Source of the DNA: Paenibacillus sp. FJAT-26967
GTDB lineage: Bacteria > Bacillota > Bacilli > Paenibacillales > NBRC-103111
Assembly (NCBI RefSeq): GCF_001541095.1
Contig: NZ_LMXH01000002.1
Location: forward strand, 243,010 to 307,009
Direction of reading: 5' to 3'
DNA: 64,000 nucleotides
Shown: positions 18,626 through 26,432 of the stretch, in pieces
Position numbering within the stretch: the first letter of the stretch is position 1
Layout of the letters: the number at the start of each line of letters is the position of its first letter
Position numbers and translations under genes: made by a program
The notes under the pieces: model-generated
Seen by the model: the letters and a program-made list of their open reading frames with translations, nothing else
The model's database searches: none
Told to the model about the DNA's origin: nothing

Positions 18626-18674
18626 GGATGTTCACTCCTTATCGAATGTTGGTCTTGTCATACAGGGTATCCGG

Positions 18675-19796
18675 CTAAAGAGCGCCGGAAGCCGGATAGC
18701 TCTGGAGAGTGATCCACTCGTCCCGGTGGATCACCTCAATGCGGGCAACTTCCACACGGCGCTGGACTTCCTCCGTGCTCAGTCCCATAACCGCCTGCAG
18801 CTGCCAGGCGGCATAGTTGACAATACCGCGGCCGATACCAGTGCCTTGCGAGCAATAAACTTCGATTACATCACCGGGATGAAAGTCCCCTTCCACAGCA
18901 GTCACGCCTGCCGGCAGCAGGCTTTTGCCGCCTTCGAGAAGGGCCGACTGGGCCCCTTTGTCCACGATTACCTTGCCCTGCGGGACGGAGTGGAATCCGA
19001 CCCACTGTTTCTTGATAGACAGGGTATGCATAGAAGCGGCGAAGTAGGTGCCCCTCCCGCTCTCCGAAGCAGCCAGGCGGATATCTCCAGCCTCCGTGGC
19101 CCGGCCTACGAAAACAGGGATCCCACCCCTCATGGCGATGCGGGCTGCTTCGATTTTGGAGCGCATTCCGCCGGTGCCGACCGAACTTCCGGCGCCTCCG
19201 GCGATGCGGTACAGCTCATCGCTGATCTCATCGACCCGGTCGATCCTTCTCGCATCCTTGTTCTTGCGCGGATCGTCCGTGTAGAGCCCATCCATATCGG
19301 TAATGATGATGAGCTGGCCCGCCTTAAGAAGATTAGCCACAAGCGCTGAAAGCGTATCGTTATCACCGAATTTTAATTCATCGACAGAGACGGTGTCGTT
19401 TTCATTGATGATGGGGATAACCTTGCGCCGGAGTAACTCCTCCATCGTTGCGGTAGCGTTGCCTACGCGTCTTCGGCTTGTAAAATCATAACGCGTCAGC
19501 AGGATTTGAGCCGCTCCGATTCCGTGACCGCTGAGAGCTTCCTGGTAAGCCTGCATGAGCAGAGCCTGCCCGACCGACGCGGCGGCCTGCTTCTCGTGAA
19601 GCAGCTTAGGACGTGTTTTGTAGCCCAGGGAAGAGAAACCGGCGGCAACAGCACCGGACGTTACGAGCACTACCTCGTATCCCTGCTGCTGCAGAGCGGA
19701 TAATTCGGCGGCGAAGTAGGCGATCTTCTCCTTGTTCAAGCCGCCGGCTTCCGAGGTGAGGGAGCTGCTGCCTATTTTTACAACAATGCGCTGCAT
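18675..19796 (-). CDS. proB: Glutamate 5-kinase with PUA domain
   Basis: The feedback-controlled first enzyme of proline synthesis, 373 residues. An amino-acid-kinase domain (VVKIGSSSLTSEAGG at the N-terminus, FGDNDTLSALVANL, GTGGMRSKIEAARIA) is followed by a C-terminal PUA domain (about residues 275-350). The frame extends to a GTG at 19805, but AAGGAA is directly against that codon; the ATG at 19796 is correctly spaced and gives the usual MQRIVVKIGS start. A T-box leader with its own promoter lies immediately upstream. Confidence 0.95.
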   Translation of the reverse strand: MQRIVVKIGSSSLTSEAGGLNKEKIAYFAAELSALQQQGYEVVLVTSGAVAAGFSSLGYKTRPKLLHEKQAAASVGQALLMQAYQEALSGHGIGAAQILLTRYDFTSRRRVGNATATMEELLRRKVIPIINENDTVSVDELKFGDNDTLSALVANLLKAGQLIIITDMDGLYTDDPRKNKDARRIDRVDEISDELYRIAGGAGSSVGTGGMRSKIEAARIAMRGGIPVFVGRATEAGDIRLAASESGRGTYFAASMHTLSIKKQWVGFHSVPQGKVIVDKGAQSALLEGGKSLLPAGVTAVEGDFHPGDVIEVYCSQGTGIGRGIVNYAAWQLQAVMGLSTEEVQRRVEVARIEVIHRDEWITLQSYPASGAL

Positions 19797-19865
19797 GAAT
19801 GTCACTTCCTTAAGAAACAGTGCCCGTATAGGGAGATTGAATGAAATTAGGAAGGAGGGAGGTAT

Positions 19866-20220
19866 GCAAAAAAAGGCCTCCGTCCTCGTAAGGACGAAAG
19901 CCTGGGCTTCCGCGGTACCACCTTAATTGATGTGCATAGGAAATAACCCCATCCGGGCAGGCGTCAGATCCTTGAATTCCTCTCTGCAGCAAAAGCCGGC
20001 GTACCGGCGGGGCCGCTATAGAAGAGAATTGACAGGCAGGCCGCTGGCGGATGCACATCCATCTCGTTCCCTTGATAACAGAAGGGGGCTGTTCAGCTCA
20101 TCGCTGACCGTTCCGGGGCGGGTTCGGGAAGGCTGCTGCAAAAGCTCTTTCAGCCGGGGAGCTTTTCTCTGGGGCATAGCGGACATTCCTTACTGTTCCC
20201 ATCATTACGTTCCATATCTT
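19866..20220 (-). promoter_or_regulatory. T-box riboswitch, probable tRNA-Pro (CCC) specifier, upstream of proBAC
   Basis: On the minus strand the leader shows the T-box sequence AAGGTGGTACCGCG (19911-19924), then a terminator hairpin (AGGCTTTCGTCC paired with GGACGGAGGCCT) and seven Ts (about 19867-19903). Upstream are stem I features: an AGAGA motif at 20166-20170 and a GGCTG distal-loop element. The stretch GAA-CCC-GCC (20117-20125) has the usual form around a specifier codon, so CCC at 20120-20122 is the likely specifier, which means proline. T-box control of proBA by uncharged tRNA-Pro is known in Bacillus. The specifier assignment is by eye. Confidence 0.93.
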
Positions 20221-20226
20221 CTTATT

Positions 20227-20256
20227 AGAATAGCATGCTGGCTTTAGTTTTGTAAA
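20227..20256 (-). promoter_or_regulatory. SigA promoter of the T-box proBAC transcript
   Basis: Reading the minus strand: TTTACA (20251-20256), 18-base spacer, TATTCT (20227-20232). Transcription would begin near 20220, just before stem I. Confidence 0.7.
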
Positions 20257-20296
20257 GCGCAGAGGCCCCGTGTCAAGGAGCCTCAGAAATCTCTCA

Positions 20297-21544
20297 TTAT
20301 TCGAATAAATGCAAGGTTCCGATCCGCTGTACAGCCTCCACAAGGCGATCTTCAGGGGTGAGGAGTCCGAGCCTGACGTAGCCTTCTCCGTGTTTGCCGA
20401 AACCGATGCCCGGTGCTACGACGACCTTGGCCTCCCGGAGCAGAAGATCGGAAAATTCGGCGGAGCTGTATTTCTTGGGCACCGGCAGCCAGGCGAAAAA
20501 AGAGGCTTGGGATGGAGCAGCTTCCCAGCCGATCTGATCCAGTGCTCCGAACAGGGCATTGCGGCGGCTCTCATACATCGAGCAGAGCTCGTGTACGCAA
20601 TCCTGAGGACCGGTAAGCGCGGCGGCGGCAGCCGCTTGGATTCCTCCGAACAGGGAGACATACATATGATCCTGCATGAGATTGATGATGCGGATCACTT
20701 CCGGGTTGCCGAGGGCAAAACCTACGCGCCAGCCTGCCATATTGTAGGTCTTGGAGAGCGTATAGAATTCTACGCCGACTTCTTTGGCTCCAGGCCGCTG
20801 AAGGAAACTGACGGGCTTGCTGCCATCAAAACCGATGGCCCCGTAAGCGAAGTCGCTTGCGACGACAATGCCATTCTTAGCGGCGAATTCGATCGTATCG
20901 TCATAGAATGAGGCGGGTGCTGCCGCGGCCGTAGGGTTGTTCGGGTAGTTGATGAACATAAGCTTCGCCCTCCGGACGTCTTCCTCTGACAGGGAGCCGT
21001 AATCCGGGAGGAAGGCGTGGTCTTCACGCAGCGGCATGAAGGCCATCTCTGCTCCCGCGAGCGCTACTCCTGACCAGTAGTCGGGGTAGCCAGGATCCGG
21101 CACGAGGCAAACATCGCCTGGATTCAGTAAGCACTGGCTGATTTCGACGAGGCCGGTCTTACCGCCGAAGAGAATGGCGACTTCCGTCTCGGGATCGAGA
21201 TGGACGCCGTAATCTTCCCGGTAGCGGGCAGCGATGGCTTCTTTGAGGAAGGAATAGCCGCTGAAGGGCGGATATTTGTGATACAAAGGATTCTCCGCCG
21301 ATTCCTGAAGCGATTTTACGATATGGGGCGGTGTGGGGCGATCGGGATTGCCTTGACCGAGATTGATCACATCATAGCCGAGCGATATTTGTTCATTCGC
21401 TTTACGAACCAGGCCCGCAAAAAATTGTGCGGGCAGGCCGGACATCCGCTCCGCTGGTTGAATTTGAAAGCCGGTGTTAGTAGATCCGGCATGTGCGATG
21501 GGGCTGCTCGCAGCCTCGTCCGCAGATTGTTTGTTGTGGTTCAT
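20297..21544 (-). CDS. mtnE: MtnE-like PLP aminotransferase of methionine salvage
   Basis: A 415-residue fold-type I aminotransferase. The stretches GYDVINLGQGNPDRPTPPHI, AILFGGKTGLVEISQCLLNPG, FINYPNNPTAAAAP and YTLSKTYNMAGWRVGFA (PLP lysine in SKTYN) correspond closely to Bacillus MtnE (YkrV), which transaminates the alpha-keto acid of methionine using glutamine. About 25 extra residues precede the usual N-terminus. ATG 21544 has GGAGGC at correct spacing. The omega-amidase gene mtnU lies nearby, and together they make glutamine-driven transamination irreversible. LL-diaminopimelate-type aminotransferase is an alternative reading but less likely. Confidence 0.85.
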   Translation of the reverse strand: MNHNKQSADEAASSPIAHAGSTNTGFQIQPAERMSGLPAQFFAGLVRKANEQISLGYDVINLGQGNPDRPTPPHIVKSLQESAENPLYHKYPPFSGYSFLKEAIAARYREDYGVHLDPETEVAILFGGKTGLVEISQCLLNPGDVCLVPDPGYPDYWSGVALAGAEMAFMPLREDHAFLPDYGSLSEEDVRRAKLMFINYPNNPTAAAAPASFYDDTIEFAAKNGIVVASDFAYGAIGFDGSKPVSFLQRPGAKEVGVEFYTLSKTYNMAGWRVGFALGNPEVIRIINLMQDHMYVSLFGGIQAAAAAALTGPQDCVHELCSMYESRRNALFGALDQIGWEAAPSQASFFAWLPVPKKYSSAEFSDLLLREAKVVVAPGIGFGKHGEGYVRLGLLTPEDRLVEAVQRIGTLHLFE

Positions 21545-21690
21545 GTTTCATAGCCTCCATCATGCTGTTTCCGTCAGTGTTTCCCAAGAATATCCCTACT
21601 TTATCATGATTCCAATTGGTTGTATACCACTCGGAATGGACAGATATAAGAGCAGAAAAGTGGTTAAGAGGTCCTGACGAAAGCGCGTAT

Positions 21691-22983
21691 TTAGAAGGTT
21701 GCTGCCATCTGTGTCTGTGTGCCCTCGTCCAATAAATTTTTTCCGTTATCGCGGCCTGAGTTGCCTGCCAGCAAGGTACCCGAGCTTTTAGCTCCCTTGA
21801 TACGTATGGCCGTCTCGTTACATCCTACCAGAATATTGCCCGAGAGGACGTTTTCGCGTGAATTGGCTTCACCTCTTGATTCGATGCAAATCCCGTCAAG
21901 CGTGCAGTTTCGGATCGAATTGCTTGAAGAAATCGTGCGTAGAGCATTCTGCAGCACCACTGCGCTGCCCGTTGATTGCCGTACATAATTTCCGGTGATT
22001 GTATTGTCTGCCGGGAAGAGCTTGCCGCTTTCTTCTTCTCCCTCAAGCGCGATTCCGATTCCATTCACATGCTCAATACTGTTCTGTGTAAGGTGATTAT
22101 GAAGAACATTGCGTGTAAGTCTAATAGCGGTGCAGCCGGTTTTGGAAGCATTCTCATTTGTAATGTGGTTGGCTGTAATGCGATTGTGCGAGCCCGGTTT
22201 CTTGGCATCATCGGATTGGATCACGAAAGCGCTGCCGTCAAAGTACGAGACCCGGTTTCCCTCTATTAAAGACGCTGAGCAGCCTTCTCCCAGCCAAGCC
22301 GCGGCTATAGATACACTTCTGAATGTATTGTTGCGGATCAGATGACCTTCGCCTCCTGCACAATAGACGGCTGTGCCGTAGTGGGGTTTACCGGGCATAT
22401 TGCCCAGAATAATATCAAATTCGTTATTTTCAATTATACAGCGGGTACAAGATCGCAGTAGAATCGGACTATAAACGGTATGAAAGCGGCAGTTGTAGAT
22501 GCGGACACTGCTGGCCTGAAGCAGCGAAACTGCACTGTCTTCATTGAAGGCTTTGGACCCGGCAGAACCGCCTTGGATCGAGAGATGGCCGATTTTAATA
22601 CTGGTGGCGGGAGGCAGCGCGTTAAATACGCAGCCCGTGGCCCCGATTAAATGCGTGAGCGTGGTGCCCGCCCCGATCAAATGTACTCCGCTTTGGAGTT
22701 GGACAGGTTTGGTGAGCAAATATGTACCAGCCGGAATAAAAACAAAGCCGCCCGTTCTGGCAGCTGCGGTGACGGCCTGCTGTATGCCGGTCCAGTCTTG
22801 ATCTCCATAGCCACCTTGTCCGAGTGCGCCATATTCTTTTACATCGTGAATAATGGTATCTGCCCCGCGGGCCTTAACGGCTGCCGGAAGCGACCCGGCT
22901 ACGAGAACGGCACCGGCTGCGCCTAATGAAGCAAGCAGTTTTCTGCGGCTCCAGGTAGGAGGCGGTTGAGAAGTTGAAGTCAT
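21691..22983 (-). CDS. Tat-exported right-handed beta-helix protein
   Basis: A 430-residue secreted protein with a twin-arginine signal (SRRKLLASLGAAGAVLVAG, about residues 12-30). The mature part begins with the pectate-lyase-superfamily segment IIHDVKEYGALGQGGYGDQDWTGIQQAV, followed by repeated N-x-I/F and IEGN/ITGN turns typical of a parallel beta-helix (PL/GH28/NosD-like). It could be a polysaccharide lyase, hydrolase or epimerase; I cannot name a catalytic set. Tat export implies folding in the cytoplasm. AGAGGAG precedes the ATG. It is divergent from mtnU, and its function is unrelated to its neighbours as far as can be seen. Confidence 0.85.
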   Translation of the reverse strand: MTSTSQPPPTWSRRKLLASLGAAGAVLVAGSLPAAVKARGADTIIHDVKEYGALGQGGYGDQDWTGIQQAVTAAARTGGFVFIPAGTYLLTKPVQLQSGVHLIGAGTTLTHLIGATGCVFNALPPATSIKIGHLSIQGGSAGSKAFNEDSAVSLLQASSVRIYNCRFHTVYSPILLRSCTRCIIENNEFDIILGNMPGKPHYGTAVYCAGGEGHLIRNNTFRSVSIAAAWLGEGCSASLIEGNRVSYFDGSAFVIQSDDAKKPGSHNRITANHITNENASKTGCTAIRLTRNVLHNHLTQNSIEHVNGIGIALEGEEESGKLFPADNTITGNYVRQSTGSAVVLQNALRTISSSNSIRNCTLDGICIESRGEANSRENVLSGNILVGCNETAIRIKGAKSSGTLLAGNSGRDNGKNLLDEGTQTQMAATF

Positions 22984-23079
22984 CTTTTGATCTCCTCTCG
23001 GATATGAATCGATAGAATAAGATACTTAATTCGCCTTATTCCATGTTTTTCCTTCCGGATGGAAATTGTAAACTAATCA

Positions 23080-23108
23080 TTGATCTTAAGAGGATGATGC
23101 TCTATCAT
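23080..23108 (+). promoter_or_regulatory. Likely SigA promoter for mtnU
   Basis: TTGATC, 17-base spacer, TATCAT, ending 39 bases before the GTG start. Confidence 0.5.
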
Positions 23109-23147
23109 AAAGGCAAACTATCACCGCAATCGGAAAGGGTGAGCTGA

Positions 23148-23966
23148 GTGGAAACCTTACATACGAATGAACAGAAGATTAAACTGGCTCTGCTGCAGAT
23201 GGATATAGCAATTGGAGAACCGGCCACAAATGTACGGAAAGTAGAAGAGATGCTTAGTCAAGCCATCCAGGCCGAGAAGAAACCGGATGTTATCGTTCTG
23301 CCGGAAATGTGGAACACCGGGTATGCGCTTGATCGTATCCATGAACTTGCTGATCCGGAAGGGAAGCAGACGGCGGAGTTATTAAGTGGGTTTGCCCGTA
23401 AACATGGGGTGCAGATTGTGGGCGGATCGATAGCGGAGAGAATCGGCGATAAGGTTAAAAACACCATTTACGGTTATGACCGGAATGGGGTTAATCATCT
23501 GACCTATTCTAAAATTCATCTGTTTCGCTTAATGGACGAGCATCTGGCCTTAACGGCAGGGGAAAGCAGGGGAATGTTCGAAATCGACGGTATTCCGGCC
23601 GGCGCCATCATTTGTTATGATATACGGTTTCCGGAATTGACACGCCGCCTTGCCTTAGACGGGGCGCAAATGCTATTCGTACCGGCGGAATGGCCGCATC
23701 CGCGCTTACATCACTGGCGTACTCTGCTCATGGCGCGTGCCATTGAGAACCAGATGATTGTAGTTGCCTGCAACCGTGTCGGAGAAAGTAAAGGCACTTC
23801 ATTCTTTGGTCATTCCATGGTAATTGATCCTTGGGGGAATGTACTTGCCGAAGGCGGGGAAAAAGAAGAAATTCTTTATGCGGAAGTCGATCTCGGAGAA
23901 GTAGCGCAGGTACGGCGTACGATTCCTGTTTTTGAAGACCGCAGGCCCAAGTTATATGATCAATAA
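23148..23966 (+). CDS. mtnU: Carbon-nitrogen hydrolase, probable omega-amidase MtnU
   Basis: A 272-residue nitrilase-superfamily hydrolase with the Glu-Lys-Cys triad at about Glu53 (VLPEMWNTG), Lys122 (YSKIHLF) and Cys156 (IICYDIRFPELTR). MtnU-type omega-amidases hydrolyse alpha-ketoglutaramate, the by-product of glutamine-dependent transamination, to 2-oxoglutarate and ammonia. Proximity to mtnE supports this role over a generic nitrilase. GTG 23148 is preceded by GGAAAGGGTGAG; the N-terminus carries about ten residues more than is usual. Confidence 0.85.
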   Translation: METLHTNEQKIKLALLQMDIAIGEPATNVRKVEEMLSQAIQAEKKPDVIVLPEMWNTGYALDRIHELADPEGKQTAELLSGFARKHGVQIVGGSIAERIGDKVKNTIYGYDRNGVNHLTYSKIHLFRLMDEHLALTAGESRGMFEIDGIPAGAIICYDIRFPELTRRLALDGAQMLFVPAEWPHPRLHHWRTLLMARAIENQMIVVACNRVGESKGTSFFGHSMVIDPWGNVLAEGGEKEEILYAEVDLGEVAQVRRTIPVFEDRRPKLYDQ

Positions 23967-23979
23967 ACGATGATACGAA

Positions 23980-24038
23980 AATAACTCAAAAGCCACAGTC
24001 CTTCTTTTAGTAAAGAAGAGCTGTGGCTTTTGAGTTAT
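23980..24038. terminator. Long bidirectional terminator after mtnU
   Basis: ATAACTCAAAAGCCACAG and its complement form an 18-bp outer stem that continues through CTTCTTT/AAAGAAG. A-rich and T-rich segments lie on both sides, so it can also end the convergent DUF1328 gene. Confidence 0.88.
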
Positions 24039-24076
24039 TATCAAAGCTGATGAACTATCTATTTATCCGTGAATTG

Positions 24077-24241
24077 TTAAACCGACGACCTGCGTCCCGT
24101 TATCAAAGTAATGACGAACAGGATTAGGAATAGGAAGAAGAGAACTTTCGCAATTCCTGCAGCCGCACTTACAATTCCGAAGAACCCGAAGATTCCGGCA
24201 ACAATGGCAATAAGCAGAAATATCATAGCCCATTTTAACAT
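24077..24241 (-). CDS. DUF1328 (YtjA-like) small membrane protein
   Basis: A 54-residue protein that is nearly all membrane: [20 protein letters not shown], a short Gly/Ala turn (SAAAGIAKV), then a second helix, ending TGRRSSV. This is the DUF1328 pattern of small inner-membrane proteins of unknown function, often stress-linked. A frame open to 24274 would add 11 residues, but GGAGGA sits nine bases before the ATG at 24241, so that start is chosen. It is the left edge of the stress-gene island, though no SigB-type promoter is readable upstream. Confidence 0.8.
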   Translation of the reverse strand: MLKWAMIFLLIAIVAGIFGFFGIVSAAAGIAKVLFFLFLILFVITLITGRRSSV

Positions 24242-24410
24242 AAGTATTCCTCCTTCCGTTATAAATGTATTCAAGTTCTATTTATTATCGAGTCTTTCAT
24301 GCTCTGCCGCTATGAAAGTGTGCTCGTTATCGTGTTAGAAGAGCTTAATAAAACTTAAGTGAACGGTATAGATTGCCGATATTTAAATAAGTTAAGGAAA
24401 TGTGGTAGAC

Positions 24411-24848
24411 TTAGAACAAGTTGCTGTTCTGATTGTCACGGCCGCTCATGTAAATGCCCGTTGGGGGAAGAGTGGTTTCTTCATCCAGGGGTCCTTTATT
24501 ATGATTATAGTTATCTCCGTCGCGATCCGTATAGGCGATTACGAGGATCTTTCCTTTGTCGAGCTCTTTTTCGTAGGTATTGGCTTCGGATTCACTCAGT
24601 CCGAGAGATTCGATCTTGGCACGCAGCTCGTCCCCTTTAGAACGGAACAGATTAGCTACTGCATTCATGAAACCTTCTTCAGAAACACCGATTTCATTGG
24701 TATTGGTCATTTCCGCGACACCCTCGGTACGATCCGAATCATGTGTCAGTACATAAATTTCATCCAGATTATATCCTTCTGCCTGTAAGTTTTTCACTTC
24801 CCGCAGAGCTTGTTCTTCGTTACTTGCTAATCTCACTTTGGTTTCCAT
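24411..24848 (-). CDS. YflT-family general stress protein
   Basis: A 145-residue protein with a YflT/GSP17M-like domain: NLDEIYVLTHDSDRTEGVAEMTNTNEIGV, then FRSKGDELRAKIESLGLSESEANTYEKELDKGKILVIAY. Bacillus homologues belong to the SigB regulon; the molecular function is unknown. The C-terminal 30 residues are polar and probably disordered. GGAGGAG precedes the ATG. A GTTTTG...GGGTAC pair at 24964-24986 on this strand resembles a SigB promoter, but the 11-base spacer is short. A second YflT-like gene lies beside glgC (33856). Confidence 0.85.
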   Translation of the reverse strand: METKVRLASNEEQALREVKNLQAEGYNLDEIYVLTHDSDRTEGVAEMTNTNEIGVSEEGFMNAVANLFRSKGDELRAKIESLGLSESEANTYEKELDKGKILVIAYTDRDGDNYNHNKGPLDEETTLPPTGIYMSGRDNQNSNLF

Positions 24849-25196
24849 TATGTTTCTCCTCCTTATTGGAATCAGCCGCTTTTTTAATTTGGTTGGTTAA
24901 GGTTGCGGCCAATTGCTTGTGTTTTAGTATGTCTTGCTGACTGGCATGACTATTATTAACCGGGTACCCCATACCTGAAACAAAACAATTGACAAATTAA
25001 AAGATTTGTGAATTATAAAAAATTACCTGATTCAAAGTTAAGTTTTGAGGGTTACTTTACTTGAGGATATTTTATATAATAGGTAAGTATTCGATAGACT
25101 TTACCCCATTTCTATTAAGTAAAAGCTCCCTAAGTAGGAATATACGGTACCCGATACGCGCCTAATCATTCCACATAAAAGGAGAAGAATTCACTG
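24849..25196. other. Divergent intergenic region before the RsbY-like gene
   Basis: This 348-base AT-rich gap separates the YflT-like gene (minus) from the REC-PP2C gene (plus). It contains the weak SigB-like element described for the YflT gene, TTGACA-N17-ATTATA at 24989-25017, and TTACTT-N17-TATAAT at 25052-25080. No ORF of note was seen. Confidence 0.55.
25052..25080 (+). promoter_or_regulatory. Candidate promoter for the RsbY-RsbK-RsbM cluster
   Basis: TTACTT, 17-base spacer, TATAAT, 117 bases before the ATG at 25197. An alternative upstream promoter is TTGACA-N17-ATTATA (24989-25017). Confidence 0.45.
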
Positions 25197-26336
25197 ATGA
25201 GCATCATGATTGTTGATGATAATCCGGTCAATCTTATTGTGATCGAGAAAATATTGAAGAGCGCGGGCTATTCCGATATGCACCGCGCTTCTTCTGCAAT
25301 GGAACTGTTCGATATGCTCTGTATCGAGAACCCCAGCACGTCTGATTTGCAGATAGATCTGATCTTGATGGATCTGATGATGCCTGAAATCGATGGAATC
25401 GAAGCCTGCCGGAAGCTGCAGCTGATTGAGGAACTGAAAGACATTCCTATTATTATCATTACAGCGATGGGGGACTCCATTAAACTTGCTGAGGCGCTCG
25501 AAGCCGGGGCTATTGATTATGTGACTAAGCCGATTAACAAAATTGAGCTGGTTGCCAGAATCAAGTCCGCGCTCAGGCTTAAGTATGAGAAAGACTGGCA
25601 TAGAGAGAATGACAACCGCATCCGATCTGAACTGCAGCTTGCTAAAAATGTGCAGAGCAGTGTGCTGAGTCTCCCTGTCGTAACGGATAAAATCAAAATT
25701 GAAGCCTATTACAACCCTTCTTATGAATTGGCGGGTGATCTTTACAACTGGTATTCAATTGATGAAGACCGGTACGGTGTTATGCTGCTCGATATTATGG
25801 GACATGGAATTTCCTCGTCCCTTGTCTGTATGTTCATTTCTTCTGTACTCCGCGACACCATTACGAAGTATGCGACGCCAGAGCTTGTCATTGCCGAGCT
25901 GAACCGTTACATGAACCGGCTGCATAACGATCAGAATCATTTGAATTATTATTTTACAGCCATCTATTTATTAATCGACACGAAGAACAAGACCATTGAT
26001 TATGTCAATGCAGGTCACCCGCCGGGATTTTTAATGGAAAAGAACGGCGAAGCGGTCCCGTTAAAGCAAGGTACGTGTGCGGTCGGTTTTTTTGAAACGA
26101 TGGATATTAATCCGGGCCGTCTGACTTATCAGGACAGCACACGTATTCTTTTATATACGGATGGGTTATTGGAAGAGATTGAAGAAGACCCGACCGTCAT
26201 GCCTGAGAGCTTGATAGAAGAAGTTAGAGCTAATGGGGATAAAGGGCTGAATGCAGTCGTGAACGGTGTGCTGAACGAAGACACACAAAGCAGCCACGCC
26301 GACGATATCTGTCTGCTGTGGATAGACATACACTAA
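25197..26336 (+). CDS. REC-PP2C phosphatase, RsbY-like activator of SigB
   Basis: A 379-residue response regulator. The N-terminal receiver (about residues 2-125) has phospho-acceptor Asp59 (LILMDLMMPEIDG) and Lys111 (YVTKPIN). A helical linker (about 125-160) leads to a SpoIIE/RsbU-type PP2C domain (about 165-379) with metal-site motifs AGDLYNWY, LLDIMGHG and SSHADDICLLW. This architecture is that of RsbY in Bacillus cereus, which dephosphorylates RsbV-P to free SigB. An rsbV-rsbW-sigB operon lies 10 kb downstream in this window, and the neighbouring hybrid kinase and CheR-like gene match RsbK and RsbM. The role is inferred from domains and context. Confidence 0.9.
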   Translation: MSIMIVDDNPVNLIVIEKILKSAGYSDMHRASSAMELFDMLCIENPSTSDLQIDLILMDLMMPEIDGIEACRKLQLIEELKDIPIIIITAMGDSIKLAEALEAGAIDYVTKPINKIELVARIKSALRLKYEKDWHRENDNRIRSELQLAKNVQSSVLSLPVVTDKIKIEAYYNPSYELAGDLYNWYSIDEDRYGVMLLDIMGHGISSSLVCMFISSVLRDTITKYATPELVIAELNRYMNRLHNDQNHLNYYFTAIYLLIDTKNKTIDYVNAGHPPGFLMEKNGEAVPLKQGTCAVGFFETMDINPGRLTYQDSTRILLYTDGLLEEIEEDPTVMPESLIEEVRANGDKGLNAVVNGVLNEDTQSSHADDICLLWIDIH

Positions 26337-26349
26337 AGTGCCTTGTCGG

Positions 26350-26388
26350 GGCGAGATGCTGAGTAGAGAAAACCAGGCTCATCTCGCC
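26350..26388 (+). repeat. Stem-loop between RsbY-like and RsbK-like genes
   Basis: GGCGAGATG and CATCTCGCC form a perfect 9-bp stem around a 21-base loop. No T-run follows, so it may be an mRNA-stability or processing element rather than a terminator. Confidence 0.5.
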
Positions 26389-26432
26389 TCTTCATTCTAT
26401 AGAGAAGACCAAAGGGGAGAAGAGAAGCGAAT

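Noticed and set aside
21545-21690. SAM (S-box) riboswitch upstream of mtnE
   Set aside because: The conserved S-box core sequences are not present on the minus strand in this leader.
24964-24986. SigB-like promoter (GTTTTG...GGGTAC, minus) before the YflT-like gene
   Set aside because: The spacer is 11 bases against 14-15 in the other sites; kept only as a remark on the gene.
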